Source of the DNA: Ferrimonas aestuarii
GTDB taxonomy: Bacteria; Pseudomonadota; Gammaproteobacteria; Enterobacterales; Shewanellaceae
Length of the DNA: 47,653 nt
NCBI RefSeq assembly: GCF_005116665.1
Contig: NZ_SWCJ01000027.1
Coordinates: 1 to 47,653, forward strand
Reading direction: 5' to 3'
The notes under the pieces are model-generated. The model worked only from the letters and a program-made list of their open reading frames with translations. It was not told the origin of the DNA and ran no database searches. Made by a program: the position numbers and the translations under genes. Positions 1 through 7,165 of this stretch are shown here, one piece after another; within the stretch, counting starts at the first letter, position 1; every line of letters begins with the position of its first letter.

Positions 1-113
1 CGCTCGACGCCCAGTAAATCCACCGAAGCTTCAATACTGTCGTTTCCGCTCGACTTGCATGTGTTAGGCCTGCCGCCAGCGTTCAATCTGAGCCATGATC
101 AAACTCTTCAATT
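1..113 (-). rRNA. rrs: 16S ribosomal RNA, 5' end only
   Basis: Read on the minus strand this begins with the universal bacterial 16S start (TTGAAGAGTTTGATCATGG) and continues through the conserved GAACGCTGGCGGCAGGCC and the invariant ACACATGCAAGTCGAGCG into the first variable loop, where the window ends. Only about 113 nt of some 1540 are present. The 5' end is placed by alignment to the E. coli gene start, so it could be off by one or two bases. The gene is transcribed leftward out of the window from the promoters at 280-543. Confidence 0.97.
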
Positions 114-186
114 AAAAAGTTTTTTGATTCCGAAGAATCGACTCAATGAATTACTGAATTAACTTGTTATAGTCACTCAGTGCAAC

Positions 187-259
187 ATTGATATATGAGA
201 TATCAATCCTGCGCGAGTGCCCACACAGATTGTCTGATAAATTTTTAAAGAGCGTTGCT
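187..259 (-). promoter_or_regulatory. rRNA leader with boxA antitermination element
   Basis: The minus strand reads GCTCTTTAAAAATTTATCAG followed by ACAATCTGTGTGGGCACTCG. This is almost the E. coli rrn leader around boxA, the NusB/S10 recruitment site that makes rRNA transcription resistant to termination. Just downstream, towards the 16S gene, ATTGATAT/ATATCAAT (187-194 and 200-207) forms a perfect 8-bp hairpin with a 5-nt loop. A hairpin between boxA and the mature 16S 5' end is normal and may take part in processing. Confidence 0.88.
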
Positions 260-279
260 TCATTCGAAGCGAGGTGCGT

Positions 280-307
280 ATCTTACGCTTTCCTCATTGT
301 CCGTCAA
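280..307 (-). promoter_or_regulatory. rrn promoter, proximal
   Basis: On the minus strand TTGACG at 307-302 and TAAGAT at 285-280 are separated by exactly 16 bp. The start would fall near 273, just upstream of boxA. The discriminator after the -10 (ACGCACC) is GC-rich, as expected for a ppGpp/DksA-sensitive rRNA promoter. It is probably the counterpart of E. coli rrn P2. Confidence 0.7.
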
Positions 308-395
308 GCAGAATTTCAAATTATTTTCGAAGTTCTTAACTTGGCGAACACTTAAAGTTTTGAGCCTTTCGAATCAATCTTTAAGCGAGAGCGGC

Positions 396-423
396 ATTTT
401 AGTTATTTAACTTAATAAGTCAA
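396..423 (-). promoter_or_regulatory. rrn promoter, middle
   Basis: On the minus strand TTGACT at 423-418 and TAAAAT at 401-396 are separated by 16 bp, followed by the GC-rich discriminator GCCGCTC. The spacer is very AT-rich. The expected start is near 389, about 115 bp upstream of the proximal start. Confidence 0.72.
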
Positions 424-515
424 GGACTCTTTTCTCTAAGTTAGCTTACTTGATGTCGCTTTGCTGACCACCGCCATTTCTGGCTGAGAGCGTTTGCCCC
501 GTCAACGAGGAGCGC

Positions 516-543
516 ATTATAGAGATCCGATTCTGGTTCGCAA
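516..543 (-). promoter_or_regulatory. rrn promoter, distal (P1-like)
   Basis: On the minus strand TTGCGA at 543-538 and a consensus TATAAT at 521-516 lie 16 bp apart. The discriminator GCGCTCCTC is the classic rRNA P1 type. An AT-rich stretch upstream (around 555-590) could act as an UP element. The expected start near 509 gives a leader of about 395 nt to the 16S 5' end. The -10/discriminator closely resembles that of the tRNA-tufB promoter at 43808-43836. Confidence 0.8.
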
Positions 544-586
544 CCCCTAAAACGATCTTTTTTGATCGCTTGCACGGAATATAAAC

Positions 587-610
587 AAAAGCACCCAAAT
601 GGGTGCTTTT
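587..610 (-). terminator. terminator of the ccmFGH-tlpA operon
   Basis: GCACCCA/TGGGTGC (591-597 and 600-606) forms a hairpin flanked by AAAA and TTTT. On the minus strand it is followed by TTTTGTTTA, a usable U-tract. It lies 20 nt beyond the stop codon of the last gene of the operon and ends transcription before the distal rrn promoter. Confidence 0.85.
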
Positions 611-629
611 ATCATCTAAATCTGTGGAT

Positions 630-1172
630 TTATTCGCTAGGAAGGTATTTCTCTACTAACTCTTGTACTTTTGCGTTATCCCAATCAACAACACTACGCA
701 CAAAAGCAACCAGTTCACCCTTGTCATTCAAGATAAAAGTGGCTGGCACTAGATCCGTTGGCAACACTTGGCCCACTGCATTCGTAGTGTCATACCAAGT
801 ACTGAACTCAGGCAATCCCAAATCTTTTAAGAAAGGCACAACGATGCTTGGGTCACGATCAATGGCGACAGGCAGAACGATGGCGCCTTGAGATTCCAAC
901 TTATCACGGAATCGAGCCAGGGACGGCAGTTCATGCACACATGGTGGACACCAGGTCGCCCATAGATTCAGAACGACCAACTTGCCTTGGTACTTCTCAA
1001 TGCTAAATGGGTTGCCATCAACATCGGTAATCTCGAAAGCATCAAGCTCTTGGGGGAATGTGAGTTCCACAAAGCGCTCAATCGCTGGATCGGAACCGGC
1101 TTTATTCATTCCTGGATACGCAAAGGCGTTGCTCGAAAGCAACGCCAATACCAGGATCATCATACTACGCAT
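630..1172 (-). CDS. TlpA-like periplasmic thioredoxin-fold protein
   Basis: A 180-residue protein. Residues 1-18 look like a signal peptide (hydrophobic run ending in ...SSNAFA), and a thioredoxin-fold domain carries WATWCPPC at residues 71-78. The CPPC pair is typical of TlpA/ResA-type thiol reductases, which keep apocytochrome or metal-site cysteines reduced in the periplasm. It is the last gene of the ccmF-ccmG-ccmH operon, starting 4 nt after the ccmH stop. It therefore very probably assists cytochrome c maturation or related thiol chemistry, but it is distinct from CcmG, which precedes it. Its exact substrate cannot be told from sequence. No specific gene name is justified. Confidence 0.88.
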   Translation of the reverse strand: MRSMMILVLALLSSNAFAYPGMNKAGSDPAIERFVELTFPQELDAFEITDVDGNPFSIEKYQGKLVVLNLWATWCPPCVHELPSLARFRDKLESQGAIVLPVAIDRDPSIVVPFLKDLGLPEFSTWYDTTNAVGQVLPTDLVPATFILNDKGELVAFVRSVVDWDNAKVQELVEKYLPSE

Positions 1173-1176
1173 GAAG

Positions 1177-1659
1177 TTAATCCCGTTCCTCTTTCAGCAT
1201 CTTAGCCAAGCGTTCACGGTCTGCATCACTCATTTGAGGCGCAGCCGCTTTTGAAGTTTGGCGCTGTTTGCGAACGAAGATCAACCCGATACCAATACCT
1301 AATACAGCGAAGGCTACAGGTCCTAGCCACAACACCAAAGTACGGTTATCAAACGCTGGACGGTAACGAACAAAGTCACCATAGCGATCGGTCATGAACT
1401 TAACGATCTCTTCGTCTGACTTACCTTCGTCCACCATGGTGTAAACCTGAATGCGCAGATCTCTTGCCACTGGGGAGTTGGAATCGATTAGGTTTTGGTT
1501 CTGACACTGAGGACAACGAAGCTCGTTGGCCAATTGCAGGCCTCGCTCTTTATTGTCATCATTTTTAAACTCATAGGTGTCAATCGGTGTCGCGTGCAAG
1601 CTGAAAGACAGCATGACGAGCGCACATAAAGACACAATGCCTTTAGCGAATGCCTTCAT
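1177..1659 (-). CDS. ccmH: Cytochrome c maturation protein CcmH (N-terminal-type, CcmL/NrfF family)
   Basis: A 160-residue membrane-anchored protein. A signal/anchor lies at residues 1-23, the family motif LRCPQCQNQ at 47-55, and a transmembrane helix at about 108-129 before a charged cytoplasmic tail. The two cysteines (C49, C52) of LRCxxC handle the thiols of the apocytochrome CXXCH motif before haem ligation by CcmF. E. coli CcmH fuses this domain to a TPR domain. Here the TPR part is a separate gene, ccmI (4596-5837). The start codon overlaps the ccmG stop by one base (TAATG), implying translational coupling. Confidence 0.96.
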   Translation of the reverse strand: MKAFAKGIVSLCALVMLSFSLHATPIDTYEFKNDDNKERGLQLANELRCPQCQNQNLIDSNSPVARDLRIQVYTMVDEGKSDEEIVKFMTDRYGDFVRYRPAFDNRTLVLWLGPVAFAVLGIGIGLIFVRKQRQTSKAAAPQMSDADRERLAKMLKEERD

Positions 1660-2216
1660 TATGCACCTCCTTTCGCAGCTTGAGCTTCTTTTCGCAGATC
1701 AGAGATAAGCGGCATGAAAGTATCCGCCCAGTTCTGAGGACCCAGAACACCAGCAAAACGGTAACGGATCACACCTTTATGATCGACAACAAAAGTCTCA
1801 GGTGCACCATACACACCCAGATCCAAACCTAACTTTCCGTTCGGATCGTAAATGTTCTTGGTGTATGGGTCGCCACTTTTCGCTAGGTAGCGCAGTGCCG
1901 GACCGCGCTCGTCACGATAGTTGATGCCATAAATAGGAACGTCACCTTTGGCGCGAAGACGGTTTAAGAACGGGTGCTCGTATTTACAAGACGGACACCA
2001 CGTCGCCCAAACGTTCAGCAGGTACACTTCGCCCTCAAGATCCTTATTGGTGATCTTGAGCTGAGCGTCTTCCAAGGTCTCCAGCGCGAACGCTGGGACC
2101 GGCTTGCCTTCTAAGGCTGAATCAAGCTCTTTGGGGTTGAGAAACAACCCCTTGTAGAGAAACACTGCCATGCCGATAAAGATCAGCAGCGGCAAAAATA
2201 GTAATGCGCGTTTCAT
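1659..2216 (-). CDS. ccmG: Thiol:disulfide interchange protein CcmG (DsbE)
   Basis: A 185-residue periplasmic thioredoxin-like protein tethered by an N-terminal helix (residues 4-20). The active site WATWCPSC is at 70-77, with a CcmG-type GVYGAPETFV further on. It reduces apocytochrome c or CcmH so that haem can be attached. The ATG at 2216 is chosen because it follows AGAGGG at good spacing and gives the normal family length. An in-frame extension to 2309 would run back through the end of ccmF and has no family counterpart. It lies 10 nt after ccmF and overlaps ccmH by one base. Confidence 0.96.
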   Translation of the reverse strand: MKRALLFLPLLIFIGMAVFLYKGLFLNPKELDSALEGKPVPAFALETLEDAQLKITNKDLEGEVYLLNVWATWCPSCKYEHPFLNRLRAKGDVPIYGINYRDERGPALRYLAKSGDPYTKNIYDPNGKLGLDLGVYGAPETFVVDHKGVIRYRFAGVLGPQNWADTFMPLISDLRKEAQAAKGGA

Positions 2217-2226
2217 CGTTACCCTC

Positions 2227-4191
2227 TTACGCGGCCGCTGGCTGCGCAGATTTGGCGTCAGCGGTCTTGCGACTGCGAGCACGCTTATCTGTTGCGGCCA
2301 AGGTACCACCGATCATCATTAACAGACCACCAATCCAAATCCAGCGCACGAATGGCTTATAGTTCAAGCGCACGGCGTAATCTTTGGAGTCCAGTGGGTC
2401 ACCCATTGTAACGTACAAGTCACGGAAGAAGCCCCAATCGATACCCGCTTCGGTCATGTCCATAGTACGAACATTGTACTTACGACGATCTGGGTACAGG
2501 GTAGTTACTTCCTCACCATCTTTGGTGACGACAATTCGAGCCTGCTCAGCCGTGTAGTTAGGTCCCTGCACCATACGAGTATCTTTGTAGGTGAAGGTGT
2601 AACCCGCCAATTCGTGTGCTCGGCCAGGGCCCATACGCACGGATTTCTCTTCAGCATAGTGAGACACCACCGCACCACCGATGATCGCCATGGCGATACC
2701 GAAGTGAGCAATCTGCATGCCCCAATAACTGCGACTGAAGCGTTTAGTGGAGTAACCGCCCTGAGGCTCTTTGGCTTTCTTGAAGATATCAATCACCAGA
2801 GTTAGGGAGATCCAAGATGCAGTGGCGACTGCAGCTGACACCCACAGGTTCATTTCGCCCTTAACGATGAATGGAACCGCTAGGCCCAATACCAGAGCAA
2901 TAACCGCAGGGATCATCAACTGACGCAATTCACTGTCTTTCGCTTTTTTCCAGCGAATGAACGGCCCGATGCCCATCAAGACGAACATCACCAAGACAAT
3001 AGGGTTAAACACGGTGTTGAAGTACGGAGGACCTACGGAGATCTTACCTAAGCCAAGGGCGTCGCCCAGCAGTGGGTATAGCGTACCTAGCAATACCGAG
3101 CCGGTTGCTACTACCAGCAACACGTTACAGCCCAGCATCATGGTCTCTTTGGACATTAACTCAAATTTAGCCGGGCTCGCGAACTCTGTGGCGCGAACCG
3201 CAAACAGGGTCAACGACCCGCCAATGGCCAAGCCGAGTAAGCCTAGAATCGCCATACCTCGAGTTGGGTCAGCCGCGAATGAGTGTACAGAGGTCAGCAC
3301 ACCAGAGCGAACCAAGAAGGTGCCCAGCAAACTCAAAGAGAAGGTGAAGATGGCCAGTAGGATGGTCCAGTTACGGAAGGTACCGCGCTTCTCGGTCACA
3401 ATCAGCGAGTGCACCAAAGCAGTCCCCACCAGCCAAGGCATGAAGGACGCGTTCTCTACTGGGTCCCAGAACCACCAGCCGCCCCAGCCTAGCTCGTAGT
3501 ACGCCCACCAAGAGCCCAGTGCGATACCACCGGTCAGGAATACCCAAGCAGCCAGGGTCCAAGGACGAGACCAGCGGGCCCATGCGGAGTCAAGACGACC
3601 GCTCATCAGGGCAGCAATCGCAAATGCGAACGCTACAGAGAAGCCAACATAGCCTAGGTACAGCATTGGTGGGTGGAAAATCAGACCCACGTCTTGCAGC
3701 ATCGGGTTCAAGTCACGACCTTCCATCGGCACGTTCGGCAGAATACGCTCGAACGGGCTAGAGGTCAGCAACATAAACAGGCTGAAGCCTAAAGTAATCA
3801 TGCCCATTACCGCCAATACGCGAGCGGTAAAGTCATCATCCAGATTACGGCTAAACAGAGCAACCGCAGCAGCCCACACAGCCATGGAGAACACCCAGAA
3901 TAACAGGGAGCCTTCGTGACCACCCCAGATGGCGGCGATCTTAAATTCTGTTGGCAGGTGACTGTTGGAGTTTGACGCCACATACATCACCGAAAAATCG
4001 TCGGTTACGAATGCGTAGCCAAGACAGATGACAGAAAGTGCCATAAACACAAACATGCCATAAGCCAGCGGTCGAGAGTAACTCACCAAAAACGCATCGC
4101 GTTTTGCCACCCCGATTAGGGGGACGATCGACATAATGGCAGCGAAAGCCATGCCGATGATGAGTGCATAATGTCCTAGTTCCGGAACCAT
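2227..4191 (-). CDS. ccmF: Haem lyase subunit CcmF
   Basis: A 654-residue polytopic inner-membrane protein (E. coli CcmF is 647). It carries the tryptophan-rich haem-handling WWD signature (GWGGWWFWDPVEN, about residues 235-247) and the HEGSLLFW region near residue 90. CcmF takes haem from holo-CcmE and, with CcmH/CcmI, attaches it to apocytochrome c in the periplasm. The ATG at 4191, preceded by AGAGG, gives the family N-terminus MVPELGHYAL. The upstream in-frame start at 4272 would add 27 non-conserved residues. It is the first gene of the operon; a candidate promoter lies at 4271-4299. Confidence 0.97.
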   Translation of the reverse strand: MVPELGHYALIIGMAFAAIMSIVPLIGVAKRDAFLVSYSRPLAYGMFVFMALSVICLGYAFVTDDFSVMYVASNSNSHLPTEFKIAAIWGGHEGSLLFWVFSMAVWAAAVALFSRNLDDDFTARVLAVMGMITLGFSLFMLLTSSPFERILPNVPMEGRDLNPMLQDVGLIFHPPMLYLGYVGFSVAFAFAIAALMSGRLDSAWARWSRPWTLAAWVFLTGGIALGSWWAYYELGWGGWWFWDPVENASFMPWLVGTALVHSLIVTEKRGTFRNWTILLAIFTFSLSLLGTFLVRSGVLTSVHSFAADPTRGMAILGLLGLAIGGSLTLFAVRATEFASPAKFELMSKETMMLGCNVLLVVATGSVLLGTLYPLLGDALGLGKISVGPPYFNTVFNPIVLVMFVLMGIGPFIRWKKAKDSELRQLMIPAVIALVLGLAVPFIVKGEMNLWVSAAVATASWISLTLVIDIFKKAKEPQGGYSTKRFSRSYWGMQIAHFGIAMAIIGGAVVSHYAEEKSVRMGPGRAHELAGYTFTYKDTRMVQGPNYTAEQARIVVTKDGEEVTTLYPDRRKYNVRTMDMTEAGIDWGFFRDLYVTMGDPLDSKDYAVRLNYKPFVRWIWIGGLLMMIGGTLAATDKRARSRKTADAKSAQPAAA

Positions 4192-4270
4192 GAAGTACCT
4201 CTGTGAGGAAATAAAGTCTGCGTCCCGATGTCGGCTCTCCGGCCGATATCGAATAAAGCTCATTGACGCC

Positions 4271-4307
4271 ATTTTAAGCAGAGAACGGCGTTTTGTCTGC
4301 TTAAAAT
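4271..4307 (-). promoter_or_regulatory. 12-bp inverted repeat enclosing a candidate ccmF promoter
   Basis: ATTTTAAGCAGA (4271-4282) and TCTGCTTAAAAT (4296-4307) are perfect inverted copies 13 bp apart. On the minus strand the second arm carries a -10-like TAAAAT (4276-4271), and a -35-like CAGACA (4299-4294) sits 17 bp upstream in the first arm. The start would be about 73 nt before the ccmF ATG. The arms thus cover both promoter elements, the geometry of a repressor operator, but the repeat might instead be an RNA hairpin or coincidence. No regulator is identifiable. Confidence 0.45.
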
Positions 4308-4595
4308 AGTGCTGAAAACGATATAGCTCACACCCACGCGTTATTACGCATGCCCTGACGGTGCCCAGCCTTGGAGCGCCGATCTTACAAAAAGTTGCCT
4401 ATGATTTGGGTTTTTAAATTTAATATGTGACCCTGACCCCAAATGCAGTGGCTTTCCAATTGAACACGACAGTGACACTAGCCAATGAACGTCGTTGTCG
4501 TATAATCCTTCTGCAATTTCAAGCTGGTGTGCCGCCTCCCCTGACCGCGATTCACGCCATAACCGTTACCTAAGAGAACATATTTAGAAGCAGCT
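4308..4595. other. Rest of the ccmF-ccmI divergent intergenic region, with a RAYT/REP-like end motif
   Basis: No gene is visible here. At 4409-4444 the stretch TTTTTAAATTTAATATGTGA continuing into CCCTGACCCCAAAT resembles a motif I recall as recurring at the ends of IS200-like REP-associated tyrosine transposase (RAYT) units in marine gammaproteobacteria. No transposase gene is present, so it would be a solo remnant. A perfect -10 hexamer TATAAT at 4501-4506 lies 90 nt upstream of ccmI and could serve that gene, but it has no good -35 at normal spacing. Confidence 0.35.
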
Positions 4596-5837
4596 ATGAC
4601 AACATTTTGGATCGGAATCGCGGGCTTAACCGTACTGGCCTTACTGTTGGTTTGGATCCCCTTTTTCAGAAGTGGCAAAAAGGGAGCCGAACAGGCAGAA
4701 CTACGCAAACAAACCAACGTAAAGCTGTTCAACGAACGACTTGGGGAGTTTGAAGAGGACCTGAAAGAGGGTCGCATCAGTAATGAAGAGTTTGACACTC
4801 TGAAGCAGGAGCTTGAGCTTAACCTGCTGCAAGACGTGAGCACAGCCTCAGAAGCTGAATCCCAATTCCAGCGCAGCGCCCTGTGGCCAGTGCTGATCAG
4901 CGTCGCCATTGTGACCATGTCCGCCTACTTCTATGTGGACTTAGGGCGCATGAGCGATTGGCAAACCGCTCGCCAAGAAAGCCCTCAAGACAGCAACCCA
5001 CATCAGGGGATGACGCCAGAGCAGATGCAACAGATGCGCATCGCGCAGCTTGAAAAGGCGGTCATGGCAGAGCCTGAAAACAGCCAAGCTTGGTTTACTC
5101 TGGGTCACGCTTACATGTCTGGAGGTCAATACCCACAGGCGATTGCAGCCTTTGATACGGTAATGGATCTGGTTGGCGAGCATGCTGAGCTGCTTGGCCC
5201 TAAAGCGACTGCGATGTACTACATGGCGGGCGAAAAGATCACCCCAGAAATTCAGAAAATTATCGACCAGGCTCTGGAAAGCGACTTCAAAGATCCTTCC
5301 ACTCGCCTGCTTCTGGGCATGAATGCCTTCTTTAGCTCAGATTACGAAGACGCCATTCGTCACTGGGAAATTTTGTTGACTAGCCCTCGTGATGACTTCG
5401 ATCGTCAAGCGATTCAGCAGGCGATTCAACAAGCTAAGAGCTTCCTAGGTACTGATGCAGTAGACAACCCTGAGCTAAACAAAGACGTGGAGGCCAAAGC
5501 GAAGAGCATCAGCATCACCGTTGAGCTAGACCAAGCGTTGAATGCTGAAGTAGGCGATGCCATGGTTCTGGTAATGGCTCGTCCAGTTAGCGGTGCAGCA
5601 ATGCCCGTTGCCATCAAGCGCTTTAAAGCCTCACTGCTTCCAAAAGAAGTGGTATTGCGTGACAGTGATGCCATGACGCCAGAAATGGTGCTGAGCCAGC
5701 AAGCTGAAGTGAACATCGATGTGGTGATCAACTTTGACAGCAACCCTGCTCCGACTGCCGGCGACCTGCTTGGCCAAGCCAAAGGCGTGAAGCTAGGCAG
5801 TGACACCACCATCATTATCGATACCAAGGTTCAGTAA
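4596..5837 (+). CDS. ccmI: Cytochrome c maturation protein CcmI (CycH-type TPR protein)
   Basis: A 413-residue inner-membrane protein. The first transmembrane helix (5-24) is followed by a cytoplasmic charged coiled segment (about 26-92), a second helix (95-114), then a periplasmic part with TPR repeats (about 135-270, e.g. ENSQAWFTLGHAYMSGGQY) and a C-terminal domain of about 110 residues. CcmI binds apocytochrome C-termini and presents them to CcmF/CcmH. It is monocistronic, diverges from ccmF, and ends at the terminator at 5856-5887. E. coli fuses part of this function into CcmH. The separate gene is usual in Shewanella, Pseudomonas and alphaproteobacteria. Confidence 0.93.
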   Translation: MTTFWIGIAGLTVLALLLVWIPFFRSGKKGAEQAELRKQTNVKLFNERLGEFEEDLKEGRISNEEFDTLKQELELNLLQDVSTASEAESQFQRSALWPVLISVAIVTMSAYFYVDLGRMSDWQTARQESPQDSNPHQGMTPEQMQQMRIAQLEKAVMAEPENSQAWFTLGHAYMSGGQYPQAIAAFDTVMDLVGEHAELLGPKATAMYYMAGEKITPEIQKIIDQALESDFKDPSTRLLLGMNAFFSSDYEDAIRHWEILLTSPRDDFDRQAIQQAIQQAKSFLGTDAVDNPELNKDVEAKAKSISITVELDQALNAEVGDAMVLVMARPVSGAAMPVAIKRFKASLLPKEVVLRDSDAMTPEMVLSQQAEVNIDVVINFDSNPAPTAGDLLGQAKGVKLGSDTTIIIDTKVQ

Positions 5838-5855
5838 AACCGCAGTATCAGATAC

Positions 5856-5887
5856 AAAAAGACCCGCATGATGCGGGTCTTTTTTTA
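5856..5887. terminator. bidirectional terminator between ccmI and cytochrome c5
   Basis: AGACCCGCAT/ATGCGGGTCT (5860-5869 and 5871-5880) is a perfect stem flanked by an A-tract on the left and a T-tract on the right. It can therefore terminate the plus-strand ccmI transcript and the convergent minus-strand cytochrome transcript. Confidence 0.9.
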
Positions 5888-5902
5888 TTCGGTGCTTGGC
5901 GA

Positions 5903-6199
5903 TTACTTGCCAGACATGTACTCGATTGCTGCCTTGTAATCTTCGTCGGAGCAATCCATGCACATACCACCAGGAGGCATCGCATTCAGGCCAGTTTTAA
6001 CGCTCTCTACCAGTTTATCAATACCTTTAGCCATGCGAGGTTCCCAGGCTGCGGCATCCTTCAGTTTAGGAGCACCAGCCACACCCGCGGCATGACATAC
6101 TTGGCAGGCTTTGGTGTACACAGCTTCACCGTCTTGAGCCATAACATTGGTAGCAGAAGCCAACATAGCTACTGCAGCAAAAGCAATCATCTTTTTCAT
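5903..6199 (-). CDS. Monohaem cytochrome c5 (ScyA-like)
   Basis: A 98-residue secreted class I cytochrome c. The signal peptide MKKMIAFAAVAMLASATNVMA is followed by a mature domain with one haem site, CQVCH, a likely axial methionine in NAMPPGG, and the extra cysteine pair CMDC that forms the disulfide typical of c5 cytochromes. It should be a soluble periplasmic electron carrier. In Shewanella a cytochrome of this kind (ScyA) sits in the same place beside ccm genes and feeds terminal oxidases. The equivalence is inferred from context and features. The ATG at 6199 is chosen over 6250 because it begins the signal peptide. Confidence 0.92.
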   Translation of the reverse strand: MKKMIAFAAVAMLASATNVMAQDGEAVYTKACQVCHAAGVAGAPKLKDAAAWEPRMAKGIDKLVESVKTGLNAMPPGGMCMDCSDEDYKAAIEYMSGK

Positions 6200-6304
6200 G
6201 CTACTTGGTTCCATTTTCATTGAATTTTTATTCGCCTGACTGCGTTCCAACCTATGTCAAGCGAAGCTAAAAATAACACATTCATCACAGCCAATCATTC
6301 TTTT

Positions 6305-6318
6305 TTGATATTAATCAC
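6305..6318. promoter_or_regulatory. FNR/EtrA-type binding site
   Basis: TTGATATTAATCAC matches the FNR-family consensus TTGAT-N4-ATCAA at nine of ten specified positions. It lies between the divergent cytochrome c5 and ccmA genes. Its centre is about 67 bp upstream of the start predicted for the ccmA promoter and about 112 bp upstream of the cytochrome start codon. Redox control of both cytochrome and maturation genes would make sense. The match is by eye only. Confidence 0.5.
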
Positions 6319-6344
6319 CTTCCTAATCGAAAATCTGCAACTTA

Positions 6345-6372
6345 TTGCAGCCTGTTGTAGTCCTAATATAGT
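6345..6372 (+). promoter_or_regulatory. candidate ccmA promoter
   Basis: TTGCAG (6345-6350) and TATAGT (6367-6372) are separated by 16 bp. The transcript would start near 6379, leaving a leader of about 136 nt before ccmA. It is the best sigma70-like match on the plus strand in this gap. Confidence 0.55.
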
Positions 6373-6442
6373 GAAGACTATGTGGGTCACAGAACCAAAC
6401 TTTGACGCCCTAACACAAAGTGAAAAGTCTTCATAATGGGAG

Positions 6443-6472
6443 CCATACCCAATTAACCCAGTAGGGGTATGG
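6443..6472 (+). promoter_or_regulatory. Inverted repeat in the ccmA leader
   Basis: CCATACCC (6443-6450) and GGGTATGG (6465-6472) are perfect inverted copies with a 14-nt spacer. A second pair, GAAGACT (6373-6379) and AGTCTTC (6426-6432), lies just before it. Both would fold in the leader of the predicted ccmA transcript. The function is unknown: it could be an RNA structure or a protein operator. Confidence 0.4.
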
Positions 6473-6514
6473 TAGAATCCCCTTCACCTAATTTAGACGC
6501 GATTAAAGTAGAGC

Positions 6515-7156
6515 ATGCAGGAAAGCGAATTATTGCTTCGAGCTGAAGAACTCACGTGTATCCGCGAAGAGCGGATCCTCTTCGACGGCTTGAGTTTCGA
6601 TGTCAAAAGTGGCGACATCATCCAAATCGAAGGCCCAAATGGTGCAGGAAAGACCAGCCTACTCCGGATCCTCGCGGGTCTCTCTCGCCCCTATGCCGGC
6701 GATGTGCTGTTCAAAGGACAGCCCACCTCTGAGGTACGAGACGATTTTCATGCGGCCCTGCTCTACTTAGGGCACCTTCCCGGTGTAAAAAGCGAACTGA
6801 CTGCGGAAGAAAATCTGAGTTTTAATCTGTCCATGTCCGGATACAATGACGTGGATATTCGCAGCACCCTAGCGAAAGTGAACCTCACCGGATTCGAGGA
6901 ACACCCCGCTGGGCACCTTTCTGCGGGACAGCATCGTCGCATTGCGCTAGCCAGACTGTGGCACAGCGATGCTAAAATTTGGATTTTGGATGAACCGCTT
7001 ACGGCAATCGATAAAAAGGGTGTCGCAGAGTTGGAACAGTTGTGTTTAGATCACGCGGATCGAGGCGGTTGCGTGATTCTCACCACACACCAGGACCTAC
7101 AACTTGTGGGCCCAGACCGGCTTAAGAAAGTTCGCCTTGAGTATCAGTTCGATTAA
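6515..7156 (+). CDS. ccmA: Haem exporter ATPase CcmA
   Basis: A 213-residue ABC transporter ATPase. Walker A GPNGAGKT is at residues 40-47, the signature LSAGQ at 135-139, and Walker B IWILDEP at 155-161, followed by a switch histidine in TTHQD. With CcmB it forms the ABC module that, with CcmC and CcmD, uses ATP to release holo-CcmE from CcmC. It is the first gene of ccmABCDE, followed 9 nt later by ccmB. The ribosome binding site is weak. The ATG is chosen because it gives the usual family length. Confidence 0.96.
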   Translation: MQESELLLRAEELTCIREERILFDGLSFDVKSGDIIQIEGPNGAGKTSLLRILAGLSRPYAGDVLFKGQPTSEVRDDFHAALLYLGHLPGVKSELTAEENLSFNLSMSGYNDVDIRSTLAKVNLTGFEEHPAGHLSAGQHRRIALARLWHSDAKIWILDEPLTAIDKKGVAELEQLCLDHADRGGCVILTTHQDLQLVGPDRLKKVRLEYQFD

Positions 7157-7165
7157 GGAAGCACA

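Noticed and set aside
2957..3499. A 180-codon plus-strand open frame opposite ccmF.
   Set aside because: Antisense to conserved CcmF helices and the WWD motif. The low-complexity product is typical of a shadow frame.
6366..6400. TGTGGGTCACA as a CRP site upstream of ccmA.
   Set aside because: The half sites are only 3 bp apart, whereas CRP needs TGTGA-N6-TCACA. It is a short palindrome by chance.
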